37,627 nt of DNA from Clostridia bacterium (lineage in GTDB: Bacteria; Bacillota; Clostridia; Oscillospirales; Acutalibacteraceae), in NCBI GenBank assembly GCA_017454485.1, contig JAFTCX010000089.1, positions 1 to 37,627 of the forward strand. The letters are read 5' to 3'. A program made the translations under genes and the position numbers. A model generated the notes under the pieces. It was not told the origin of the DNA and did no database searches. It was given only the letters and a program-made list of their open reading frames with translations. This document shows, piece by piece, positions 25,307 through 32,998 of this stretch. The first letter of the stretch is position 1, and each line of letters begins with the position of its first letter.

Positions 25307-25690
25307 ATGCAGGACAGACAAAACGAGCGCTTTGCCGCAGCAAAGGAACGCTGGGGCAGCACGGACGCCTTTCGGGAATTTGAAACGAGAGAAGCCGGAC
25401 AAAGCTTGCAGCAGACGCAGGCAGCGGGCGACGGTCTGATGCGGCTGCTTTCCGTGTTCGGCACTTTGCAGAACCGGTCGGTCTCCGACCCGGCAGTGCA
25501 GCAGCAGGTGAAAGCGCTGCAAAGCTACATCACCGCGCATTTTTACACCTGCACCGATGAAATTCTCGCCGGGCTCGGAACGCTTTACGGAAGTGACGAA
25601 GCGTTTTCCGAAAACATTGACCGCAGCGGCGGCGCCGGAACGGCGGCTTTTGCCGCACGCGCCATCGCGCACTACTGCAAAACAAAATAA
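25307..25690 (+). CDS. Free-standing TipAS-domain protein
   Basis: A 127-residue helical protein. 'AAAKERWGSTDAFREFETREAG', 'VQQQVKALQSYITAHFYTCTDEILAGLGTLYGSDEAFSENIDRSGGAGTAAFAARAIAHYC' and its overall length match the TipA C-terminal antibiotic-recognition domain. That domain in full regulators follows a MerR DNA-binding domain. Here the DNA-binding half is absent, so it may bind a drug or peptide alone or act with another protein. I chose the ATG at 25307 because AGAGGG precedes it; an ATG at 25289 overlaps the previous stop but has no ribosome site. Confidence 0.75.
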   Translation: MQDRQNERFAAAKERWGSTDAFREFETREAGQSLQQTQAAGDGLMRLLSVFGTLQNRSVSDPAVQQQVKALQSYITAHFYTCTDEILAGLGTLYGSDEAFSENIDRSGGAGTAAFAARAIAHYCKTK

Positions 25691-25695
25691 AAACA

Positions 25696-25735
25696 CACCG
25701 CCATGGAGCTGCGTTTCCATGGCGGTGCGCCTTTT
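25696..25735. terminator. Bidirectional terminator between convergent genes
   Basis: CACCGCCATGGA (25696-25707) pairs perfectly with TCCATGGCGGTG (25716-25727). CTTTT follows on the plus strand, and the minus-strand exit is TGTGTTTTTATTTTG, so it serves both the TipAS gene and the GH78-like gene. Confidence 0.9.
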
Positions 25736-25745
25736 GCGGTGAGGT

Positions 25746-28115
25746 TTATTCGTTGCTGGCGGTAAAATGCAGCGCCTGCGGTTCTCCTGCGCGGATTGAA
25801 AAGACCAGCGCACCCGGTTCGGCACGCAGGAAGGTCAGGCCCTTTGCGCCGGTGAAGCCGCCGTTTTCAAAAATCACGCTCCCGTTGCAGCGGACCGTCT
25901 GTCCGTCTTTGTAGGGCAGATAAAGCTGCGCGGCGGCGTCCTGCGGCACATGCACGTCGAGCGTCAGCGCCGCGTCGGTTTTTGCTGCGGAAAGGCGGAT
26001 ATAGCCCTTCACGGTGGGCACGGTGCAGTCGATTTGCGCGCAAAGGTCGGTTTGCGGCTGCAAAATCAGGGAATCCCAGCCCGCTGCGGTCGGGCGGATG
26101 CCGGCAAAATATTTGCTCATGATGACCAGCGGACCGCCGGACCAGGCGTGATTGCTGGTGCCGCCGCGCTTGAGCCAAAGCTCCCACAGCGTGGAGTAAT
26201 CCTCTTTGATCATCGCGCCGTAGCGGCGCAGCATCCGTTCCTTGGCCAGCGCCGGACGTCCCATTTGACACAGCGCCTCCAGCACATAGTATTCCATATA
26301 CGGGCTGGAGTTTTTGGTTTTTGTCAGCACAGAGGCAATCACATCGTACTGCGCGGGCGAAGCAAGCCCGGCAAGCACCGCCAGCGCGTTGGCGCGGTCA
26401 TCGGGCATGACGGCGCCTTTTCCTTGAAAGCCGTTTTTTGTCCAAAGCGCGGCATAGCCCTCTTTGAGCGTTTCCATGCGTGCGGGAAGATCGCCGCTGT
26501 CTTTGTTCAGCACCTGCGCCATGTTGCGGATGCAGGAAAGCGCAAAATAATACCACGCGTTTTCCATGGCGGTCTCGTCGGCGAACAGGCCCCAGTCCAT
26601 CCAATCCCAGGAGCCGCCGCGGTGTTCTACAAGCCCGTTTTCGCCGAGCGTCCAAAGGTGGACATAGTCCACCGCCGCGTCATAAACACTTTCCAAAAAC
26701 GCCCGATCCCCCGTGTACAGGTAATACGTCCAAAAGCCGCAGATGCCGGCGAGCTGCTGCACGGGCAGCTCAAAGTAATCGCCGCTGCAGGGGACCACGG
26801 TTTGGAGAATTTTGGTTTCGGGGTCAATGTGGCCGAGCATACAGGCCACGCCCTTTTGATAAAGCAGCAGCGCGTTCGCGTCCAGCGCATACATCGACAT
26901 CGCCATCTCGTTGGTGACGTCGCCCCACCACTGGGCGCGTTCCCGGTCGGGGCAGTCCATAAAGTTGTCGCGCATGGTGACATATAGCGTGCGCAGCGAT
27001 TTTTGCCAAAGCGTGTCCAGCGCTTCGTTTTCGCAGGAAAAGCTGCCGGAAAAGGCGGTGTCATAGCCGGTCTGACGATATTTGAGTTCCAGCACCGTGA
27101 CGCCCGCAGGGATCACATAGGAGATGTGTTCGCCGTTGAACCAGCCGAGCGCTTCAAATTCCTGTATGCCGTCTTTGGTGATATAAGCGTCTCTGACCGC
27201 GCCGAGGTAAGTGTTTTCCGTGGTGATGGAAATCATTTTTCCGGCCGGCGCGTCAATTTTGAGATAGGGCGTGCACTGCGCGTTGTACGGCAGATCGAGC
27301 GTGATCTTTGTGCGCGACCGGAAGGTGCACCCGATATATTCGGCCGCGTTTTCATAGTCGCGCAGACCGAAGTCTTTGAGCAGGGGAATGCCGCGCGGAT
27401 AAAGCGTTCCCCACGGCGCACAGCCGCCTTTGCCGTTTTCGGTCGCGTATTCCCAGCCGCTGTCGTCAAAATCGGCGGCGCACCAGTCGCCGAAGTCCTT
27501 TTGCGCGTTGTAATAGATGTTGGATTCCGGCAGCCTGTAATTTGGCTGCTTTGTGCGCGGATCGTTCTCATAAGCCGGATGGCGGCAAACGCGCCAGGTG
27601 CTGTCGGAAACGATCGGGCCCGCCTCAAACAAAAAGCCCGCTTTGCCGCTGTCTGTGGAGGAAAAGCTCGTGTCCTTGCCCCAGTACCAGACGAGGGCGC
27701 AAATGACGTTTTTTCCGCGTTTGAGAAACGGAGAGATCACCACGGTGTCGTAATAGCTGCCGTCGTTTGTCGGGCCGCGTTTTGCGCCGCCTTCAAAGAC
27801 AACGGATTTTCCGTTGACGGTCAGCCAGTATTTTGAATCGGCGGAAATGAAAGCGGAAAGGCTTTCCGGCACAGTTTCCAGCTCCACCGTTTTGCGAAAG
27901 CACATCCACACGTTTTCTTCGCTGCCGTCGGACGCATCCCAAAGGAACTGCGCCGTCCAGTCGGTTTTCGGCGCGGTGTCAATGCGCGTATACGGCGCCG
28001 GCGTTTCGGGAATTTCATAATTGTTTTGAAAGGATTGTTGTTCCATTTGATTACACCCACAAATTAAAATCATTGTAACAGCCGCAAGCAAGGCGGCTAA
28101 TATGCGCTTTTTCAT
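25746..28115 (-). CDS. Secreted GH78-like alpha-L-rhamnosidase lipoprotein
   Basis: A 789-residue exported protein with signal peptide and lipobox near ILICGC. Beta-sandwich domains cover about 50-360. An (alpha/alpha)6 barrel starts near 365, where 'DNFMDCPDRERAQWWGDVTNEM' matches the GH78 motif DCPxR(D)ER..W.GD. 'WSGGPLVIMSKYFAGIRPTAAGWD' and the C-terminal beta domain complete the family layout. GH78 enzymes release L-rhamnose from plant glycosides or pectin. The catalytic acid normally follows the DCP..R.ER motif; I did not assign it. It is translationally coupled (ATGA) to the preceding unknown gene, and the pair probably handles one glycan. Confidence 0.8.
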   Translation of the reverse strand: MKKRILAALLAAVTMILICGCNQMEQQSFQNNYEIPETPAPYTRIDTAPKTDWTAQFLWDASDGSEENVWMCFRKTVELETVPESLSAFISADSKYWLTVNGKSVVFEGGAKRGPTNDGSYYDTVVISPFLKRGKNVICALVWYWGKDTSFSSTDSGKAGFLFEAGPIVSDSTWRVCRHPAYENDPRTKQPNYRLPESNIYYNAQKDFGDWCAADFDDSGWEYATENGKGGCAPWGTLYPRGIPLLKDFGLRDYENAAEYIGCTFRSRTKITLDLPYNAQCTPYLKIDAPAGKMISITTENTYLGAVRDAYITKDGIQEFEALGWFNGEHISYVIPAGVTVLELKYRQTGYDTAFSGSFSCENEALDTLWQKSLRTLYVTMRDNFMDCPDRERAQWWGDVTNEMAMSMYALDANALLLYQKGVACMLGHIDPETKILQTVVPCSGDYFELPVQQLAGICGFWTYYLYTGDRAFLESVYDAAVDYVHLWTLGENGLVEHRGGSWDWMDWGLFADETAMENAWYYFALSCIRNMAQVLNKDSGDLPARMETLKEGYAALWTKNGFQGKGAVMPDDRANALAVLAGLASPAQYDVIASVLTKTKNSSPYMEYYVLEALCQMGRPALAKERMLRRYGAMIKEDYSTLWELWLKRGGTSNHAWSGGPLVIMSKYFAGIRPTAAGWDSLILQPQTDLCAQIDCTVPTVKGYIRLSAAKTDAALTLDVHVPQDAAAQLYLPYKDGQTVRCNGSVIFENGGFTGAKGLTFLRAEPGALVFSIRAGEPQALHFTASNE

Positions 28116-29635
28116 AAATCGCCATCCCTTTTCGGCGTCAAAGCGAGGGCGTTGCCCCGAATGGTCAGGACGTTGTCCTTCAGCGCCGCGCAGCCGTTCG
28201 TTTTCAGCGCATACCGTGTGCCCTTATAGCGGTAAAAAACCGTGTCGCCGTGCGCTTCGATTTCGGCTTTTTTGTCCATCAGATCATAGGTCATTTCGGA
28301 AATCCCGGTCGTTTTCACGCCTTCTTCCGTGAAAACAACGGCTTTGTCGTTCCAGGTGATCTTCACGTCCGTTTCCGAGAGCGCTTCAAAGGAGAATGCA
28401 CCGCCGTGTTCGTCCAGCGTCAAACCGATGTTTTCGCGCTCCTTTTCCGCCCAGACGACGGTATCGACCAGCGGCAGATTTTCATACAGCGCAAAAAAGG
28501 AATCGCACGTTTGCTGCAAATAGTGCTCCGGCACATTTTCATCAAAGAGATAAAACGCCCGCAGAAACACGCGCTCTTTGTCGCGGAACAGATTGGCGAC
28601 ATAGTTTTTGCACTGGTAATAGACGGACTGCAGATCCTCGGTGTCCCAGTTCTTCAGTCCGGCGGTGACGGTCGGCGGCGTTGCAGAGAATCGCTGCCGA
28701 AAGCGCAAGGCGGTTTCGCTCATTTTTTCAAAACACACGTCGCCTCGCTTTTGCAGCGCTTCGATCTGCCGGCGCAAAGGCGAAAGGATGTCGCTGCTGC
28801 CGAAGCTGTTTTCCTGCCCGAGCTGCGCATAGCCGAAGTTCAGCACCTCGTCTCCGAAAAAGTAATCCAGCATCGCGTTTTCAAGTGTGGCGCTTTCCCC
28901 GGCAAACCAGACCGGCTCCAGCGTCCAGAAGATCACGTTTTTGTCTGCGGTTTCCTTTGCAATGAACTTTTTGCCGTCGTAGTTGTGGATGGGGCTCGGC
29001 CCGAGCAGACGGAACACCGGCACATCCAGCGTTTGCGCTTTGGTCTGCGCCGGGGTGAAGATGTTGTTTCTTGAAGGGTAGTAGGCGCCGTTGAAATAGC
29101 CGCCGACAAGGGAATAGGCGTCAGTGTTCGTCTGATCGCGGCAGATGCAAAGGCATTTGACGCCGTAGTGCTCCGCCAAGCGGCAGGCCGTGTGCGTGTC
29201 GATCAGCCACGAGCCGACAATGTCGGGGTATTTGCCGAAAACCTCCTTGTATTTTTCCATCGCTTTGTCAATGAGCACGTCGCGCTGCTGCGGCAGATAT
29301 GCCATGGAAAAGCCCGGCTTGATGTGCCAGTCCCATTTCCAGCCCTGTTCGCTTTCATACGGCATTCCGCAGGCTGTGGTGAGCGGCTCCACGATCTCAT
29401 ACCAAAGGCCGGTCTCTGTGTTTTCGTCGGTCTGCATTTTGAAAAGCGAGGTGAACCGCTCGTCGCACAGCGCGTCATATTGCAGCAAAAACGTGTGCGG
29501 CACCTGCATTTTTTGCAGCAGCTCCAACTGGGCTTTTGTTGTTTGAAAAAGAATTTGATCTACTTCGTCGTCACGCGGTTCGCACTGGCGGACAATATTC
29601 ATGACGTTGACGGATTTCATTGGCTCGGAATACAT
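28112..29635 (-). CDS. Large unrecognised protein, possible polysaccharide deacetylase/glycosidase fold
   Basis: A 507-residue protein without signal peptide. The N-terminal 300 residues look like an (alpha/beta) barrel: 'TFLLQYDALCDERF', 'TGLWYEIVEPLTTACG', 'WDWHIKPGFSMAYL', 'GKYPDIVGSWLIDTHTACRLAEHYGVK', 'VIFWTLEPVWFAGESA'. These resemble strand ends of the glycoside hydrolase/deacetylase superfamily, but I cannot place it. A helical segment and a C-terminal beta domain (about 400-507) follow. I chose the ATG at 29635 because AGGAG is seven bases upstream. The operon with the GH78-like lipoprotein suggests carbohydrate catabolism. Confidence 0.6.
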   Translation of the reverse strand: MYSEPMKSVNVMNIVRQCEPRDDEVDQILFQTTKAQLELLQKMQVPHTFLLQYDALCDERFTSLFKMQTDENTETGLWYEIVEPLTTACGMPYESEQGWKWDWHIKPGFSMAYLPQQRDVLIDKAMEKYKEVFGKYPDIVGSWLIDTHTACRLAEHYGVKCLCICRDQTNTDAYSLVGGYFNGAYYPSRNNIFTPAQTKAQTLDVPVFRLLGPSPIHNYDGKKFIAKETADKNVIFWTLEPVWFAGESATLENAMLDYFFGDEVLNFGYAQLGQENSFGSSDILSPLRRQIEALQKRGDVCFEKMSETALRFRQRFSATPPTVTAGLKNWDTEDLQSVYYQCKNYVANLFRDKERVFLRAFYLFDENVPEHYLQQTCDSFFALYENLPLVDTVVWAEKERENIGLTLDEHGGAFSFEALSETDVKITWNDKAVVFTEEGVKTTGISEMTYDLMDKKAEIEAHGDTVFYRYKGTRYALKTNGCAALKDNVLTIRGNALALTPKRDGDL

Positions 29636-29672
29636 GGGGGCTCTCCTTTGCAAAAGACGTTTTGTTTTTATC

Positions 29673-29701
29673 AATGTACCATATTTTTCCGATCTTTGCA
29701 A
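29673..29701 (-). promoter_or_regulatory. Promoter of the GH78 operon
   Basis: Minus strand TTGCAA (29701-29696), 17-base spacer, TACATT (29678-29673). Weaker than the other promoters in the window. Confidence 0.5.
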
Positions 29702-29751
29702 TATAAGGGAGAAATTTATTCATCCTCTTGCTGTCTGTTCGTTTTTCTGTA

Positions 29752-29780
29752 TTGAATCTCCTGCGCGCTTGTGCTAAAAT
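29752..29780 (+). promoter_or_regulatory. Promoter of the aminotransferase gene
   Basis: TTGAAT (29752-29757), 17-base spacer, TAAAAT (29775-29780). Confidence 0.65.
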
Positions 29781-29832
29781 AGGAAAAACGGTATGGAACG
29801 GCTGAACCGCTGTTGAAGAAAGGAGCATTGTT

Positions 29833-31011
29833 ATGCCGAATTTAAGCGAACGGGTGGGAACCTTCACCGATTCCGTGATCCGCAGGATGACCCGCATCAG
29901 CAACGCCTGCGGCGCGATCAATCTTTCGCAGGGCTTTCCCGATTTTGATCCGCCAAAGCCGCTGCTGGACGCGCTTGCCAAAGCGGCCTATGCCGGGCCG
30001 CACCAGTATTCCATCACCTTCGGCGCGCAAAATTTCCGCGCGGCGCTTGCGCAGAAGATTTCCAAAACGCTGGACAGAGCCATTGACCCGGAAACGGAGC
30101 TTTGCGTGACCTGCGGCAGCACCGAAGCGATGATGACCGCCATGATGACGGTCGTCAACCCCGGCGACAAGGTGCTGGTGTTTTCGCCCTTTTATGAAAA
30201 CTACGGCGCCGACGCCATCCTTTCCGGCGCAGAGCCGATCTATATTCCGCTGGTGCCGCCGACCTATGATTTCGATTTACACCTGATCGAAGCGGGCTTC
30301 CGGGAGGGCGCGAAAGCCATCGTGATCTGCAACCCCTCCAACCCCTGCGGCAAGGTGTTCACACGTGCGGAGCTGACCGCGATTGCCGCGCTGGCGATCC
30401 AATATGACGCGTTTGTCATCACCGACGAGGTGTATGAGCACATGGTCTACGCGCCGCATACGCATACGGCAATGGCGTCGCTGCCCGGAATGTTTGAGCG
30501 CACGCTCACCTGCAATTCGCTTTCCAAAACGTATTCGGTCACCGGCTGGCGGCTGGGCTATGTCTGCGGTCCCGCATGGGTGATCGACGGGGCGCGCAAG
30601 GTGCATGATTTTTTGACCGTCGGCGCCGCTGCGCCGCTGCAGGAGGCCGCCGTTGCGGGGTTGACGCTGCCGGAAAGCTACTATGACGAGCTGCGGCAGC
30701 TCTACACGCAAAAACGCAATCTTTTCTGCGAAGGCCTTGACCGCATCGGCCTTGTGCACAACGTTCCGCAGGGCACCTATTTTGTGATGATCGATATTCA
30801 GCCGTTTCTCGATCTGCCGCAGTTTCAGGGCTATAGCGATCTGCAGTTTTGCGAATGGATGATCAAAAACATCGGCGTTGCCGCCGTGCCCGGTTCCAGC
30901 TTTTTCCGCGAACCGGTCAATCATCTGATCCGTCTGCACTTTGCGCGTCAGCAAGGCACACTGGAAGAAGCGCTGCGGCGGTTGGAAAAAATGGCGGCGC
31001 TGCTTGCGTAA
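29833..31011 (+). CDS. Class I/II PLP aminotransferase
   Basis: A 392-residue fold-type I aminotransferase of the aspartate/kynurenine/methionine group. 'NLSQGFPDFDPP' is the substrate-loop start, 'GSTEAMMTAMMTVVNPGDKV' binds PLP phosphate, 'NPSNPCGKVF' and 'ITDEVYEHMVY' hold the ring contacts, and 'SLSKTYSVTGWRLGY' carries the Schiff-base Lys. 'HLIRLHFA' holds the carboxylate-binding Arg. The exact amino donor cannot be read. It lies 82 bases upstream of luxS, so a role in methionine recycling is possible but unproven. AAAGGAG precedes the ATG. Confidence 0.9.
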   Translation: MPNLSERVGTFTDSVIRRMTRISNACGAINLSQGFPDFDPPKPLLDALAKAAYAGPHQYSITFGAQNFRAALAQKISKTLDRAIDPETELCVTCGSTEAMMTAMMTVVNPGDKVLVFSPFYENYGADAILSGAEPIYIPLVPPTYDFDLHLIEAGFREGAKAIVICNPSNPCGKVFTRAELTAIAALAIQYDAFVITDEVYEHMVYAPHTHTAMASLPGMFERTLTCNSLSKTYSVTGWRLGYVCGPAWVIDGARKVHDFLTVGAAAPLQEAAVAGLTLPESYYDELRQLYTQKRNLFCEGLDRIGLVHNVPQGTYFVMIDIQPFLDLPQFQGYSDLQFCEWMIKNIGVAAVPGSSFFREPVNHLIRLHFARQQGTLEEALRRLEKMAALLA

Positions 31012-31027
31012 AAAAGAATGCGCACGG

Positions 31028-31056
31028 TTGACTTCCACCGCCGATTGCGCTACAAT
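31028..31056 (+). promoter_or_regulatory. Promoter of luxS
   Basis: TTGACT (31028-31033), 17-base spacer, TACAAT (31051-31056). Confidence 0.75.
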
Positions 31057-31093
31057 CATCCGGACAAAACACAACTGACAAAGGAGCACAGAT

Positions 31094-31618
31094 ATGGAAC
31101 TGATTCAAAGCTTTACCGTTGACCATACCCGCATCGTTCCCGGCATCTTCACAAGCCGGGTGGACCGCCTCGGCGAAGAAGCGGTTACAACCTACGACAT
31201 CCGTCTGAAACGCCCGAACAGAGAGCCGGTGCTCGACGTTGCGGCCATGCATTCGCTGGAGCACATCATCGCCACCTTCCTGCGCAACGATCCCGACTGG
31301 AAAAACGAGGTCATCTACTGGGGGCCGATGGGCTGTTTGACGGGCTTTTACCTCATCCTCAAGGGCGAGCGCGCACCGCAGGCGATTTATGAACTGCTGC
31401 TGCGCAGCTTCAAGGCTGTGGAAAAAGCGGCTGAGGTGCCCGGCGCAACGGCGGTCAACTGCGGCTATTACCGGATGCACAATCTGGATATGGCAAAATG
31501 GTATGCGCGGGAATTCGTCGCTTATCTGGAGGAAAACGCCGAAAACAGCGGGATCTTCACTTATCCGCAAACCGAACGTCTTGTAACGGACGAGGGGCAG
31601 CATTTCTTTGATTCCTGA
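31094..31618 (+). CDS. luxS: S-ribosylhomocysteine lyase LuxS
   Basis: A 174-residue LuxS. It cleaves S-ribosylhomocysteine to homocysteine and DPD, the precursor of autoinducer-2, in the activated methyl cycle. The metal ligands are the two His of HSLEH (53 and 57) and Cys123 in 'NCGYYRMHNLDMAKW'. The catalytic Cys is Cys81 in 'GPMGCLTGFY'. Length is slightly above the usual 155-170. The own promoter and an AAGGAG site precede the ATG. No pfs (nucleosidase) gene is in the window. Confidence 0.95.
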   Translation: MELIQSFTVDHTRIVPGIFTSRVDRLGEEAVTTYDIRLKRPNREPVLDVAAMHSLEHIIATFLRNDPDWKNEVIYWGPMGCLTGFYLILKGERAPQAIYELLLRSFKAVEKAAEVPGATAVNCGYYRMHNLDMAKWYAREFVAYLEENAENSGIFTYPQTERLVTDEGQHFFDS

Positions 31619-31633
31619 CGCACACAGGCTCTT

Positions 31634-31707
31634 GGTACCCACTGATTCACTTGGATATGCAAACCTTGGCGGTAAATCTTCACGCACCGAGTGAATCAGC
31701 GGGCACC
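31634..31707. repeat. MITE-like or hairpin element with 21-bp inverted ends
   Basis: The left arm 31634-31654 (GGTACCCACTGATTCACTTG...) pairs with the right arm 31687-31707 at 18 of 21 positions; the three differences are all G-T compatible. The loop is 32 bases. The left arm recurs near 35157-35175 (17 of 19 identical), and its core CACTGATTCAC recurs at 37300-37310. It sits just after the luxS stop codon and could also act as a 3'-end hairpin, although no T-tract follows. Confidence 0.65.
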
Positions 31708-31724
31708 TATAAATCAAAAAAAGA

Positions 31725-31773
31725 TTAGCAATTGCTAACGTTTTCTTGCTTTTTCACGGATTTGTGGTATAAT
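31725..31773 (+). promoter_or_regulatory. SDR promoter with an upstream palindrome
   Basis: TTGCTT (31746-31751), 16-base spacer, TATAAT (31768-31773). The perfect 14-base palindrome TTAGCAATTGCTAA (31725-31738) lies just before the -35 and is a plausible operator or activator site. Confidence 0.6.
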
Positions 31774-31821
31774 AGAAGCGTTCAGAGCTCTGAGCAAATC
31801 TAACAGACAGGAGTTTTATCC

Positions 31822-32595
31822 ATGAAGAATTACTTTGATCTCAAAGGCCGGGTCGCCATTGTGACCGGTTGTTCCACAGGTCTCGGCGTGCAGATGGCAA
31901 AGGCGCTTGCCAATCAGGGCGCTGCCATCGTTGCCGTTGCGCGCCGCCAGAATATGATTGACGACGTGGCTGCCGCCATTCATGCGGAATACGGCGTGGA
32001 CACGCTCGCCGTGCGCTGTGACATCACCAGCACCGAGCAGGTGGAAGCCATGGTGGATGCCGTGCTTGCAAAGTTCGGCCGCATCGACATCCTTGTCAAC
32101 AACGCCGGCACCGGTGCCGTTGCCCCGGCAGAGGACATCACCGATGAGCAGTTCGGCAACGAGATGAACATCGACCTGTTCGGTTCCTTCCGTGTGGCGC
32201 GTGCCGTTGCAAAAAAAGCCATGATCCCGGCAAAGTACGGCCGTGTGATCAACATCGCCTCCATGTACGGCCTTGTGGGCAACAAGATCGCCGGTTCGGC
32301 GCCGTATCATGCGGCGAAGGGCGGCGTGGTCAATCTGACCAGAGCGCTTGCCGCGGAATGGGGCAAATATAACATCACCGTCAATGCGATCTGCCCGGGC
32401 TATTTCTATACCGACCTGACCCGCGACACGCTCAACAGCGATTTCTTCCAGCAGAACGCCAGAACCATGATTCCCGAAGAACGCTACGGCGAAGAGGGCG
32501 AGCTTGATTCTGCGGCGCTGTTCTTTGCGTCGCCGGCTTCGTCCTATGTCACGGGCGTCAACCTGCCTGTGGACGGCGGCTATACCTGCATGTGA
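31822..32595 (+). CDS. Short-chain dehydrogenase/reductase, gluconate 5-dehydrogenase-like
   Basis: A 257-residue classical SDR. 'VTGCSTGLG' is the nucleotide-binding TGxxxGxG, 'NNAGTGAVAP' the NNAG motif, Ser in 'INIASMYGLVG', and 'YHAAKGG' holds the catalytic Tyr and Lys. 'DGGYTCM' ends the protein, as in the gluconate 5-dehydrogenase or 3-ketoacyl-reductase-like group. The likely substrate is a sugar acid or polyol, but this is an analogy. CAGGAG precedes the ATG. The gene is monocistronic, with a terminator about 70 bases downstream. Confidence 0.85.
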   Translation: MKNYFDLKGRVAIVTGCSTGLGVQMAKALANQGAAIVAVARRQNMIDDVAAAIHAEYGVDTLAVRCDITSTEQVEAMVDAVLAKFGRIDILVNNAGTGAVAPAEDITDEQFGNEMNIDLFGSFRVARAVAKKAMIPAKYGRVINIASMYGLVGNKIAGSAPYHAAKGGVVNLTRALAAEWGKYNITVNAICPGYFYTDLTRDTLNSDFFQQNARTMIPEERYGEEGELDSAALFFASPASSYVTGVNLPVDGGYTCM

Positions 32596-32662
32596 TCCGT
32601 TTTTGAAGGCCGAACGCATCTGCAGGGGACTGCAGCATCCGTCAAAACAAAACCTGAATATG

Positions 32663-32712
32663 AAGCGCCCGGCTGCAGGAACGCTCCTGTATGGGCGCTT
32701 TTCTTCTTTTTT
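32663..32712 (+). terminator. Terminator after the SDR gene
   Basis: AAGCGCCC (32663-32670) pairs with GGGCGCTT (32693-32700), with an inner CAGGA/TCCTG stem, followed by TTCTTCTTTTTT. Confidence 0.85.
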
Positions 32713-32845
32713 CGGATTCGAGGTGTTGGTGTACGTTGCTGTGTCGTTTTTGCGAATTTTTGCACTCGCTTGCAAAAAAAATTTTTATAAAACCGCTTTT
32801 CTTTCCGTAAAAAATATGCTACACTGAAAGCGCTGAATTGCCTCA

Positions 32846-32976
32846 GCACCGATCCATCCGAGCCTGCAAAGCTAAGCGCAATGCGTATGCGCTGCAGGCC
32901 GCAGCCGAAAATTCACAGAGCAGGTTTTCCCGCTCTCCGGCTGAAGGGTCTGTTCGGAAACGAACCGGCCTTCCGT
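32846..32976 (+). promoter_or_regulatory. Probable Moco/Tuco riboswitch upstream of tupA
   Basis: This 130-base leader has stacked helices. GCCTGC (32862-32867) pairs with GCAGGC (32894-32899) and contains AGCGCA/TGCGCT (32875-32880/32888-32893). CAGCCG (32902-32907) pairs with CGGCTG (32938-32943). GTTCG-GAAA-CGAAC (32952-32965) is a GNRA-capped hairpin. The phrases TCCGAGCC, GGCTGAAGG and GGAAACGAACCGGCC recall the molybdenum/tungsten cofactor RNA motif, which controls Moco, Tuco and Mo/W-transport genes. The gene just downstream is a tungstate-binding protein, which supports the call. A covariance-model search with the Rfam Moco motif would decide. Confidence 0.65.
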
Positions 32977-32998
32977 GTTTGAAAAGGAGTTTTGGATC

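Noticed and set aside
15982-31618. A functional AI-2 circuit formed by luxS and the AI-2E-family protein
   Set aside because: The genes are 14 kb apart with separate promoters, and most AI-2E-family members do not transport AI-2.
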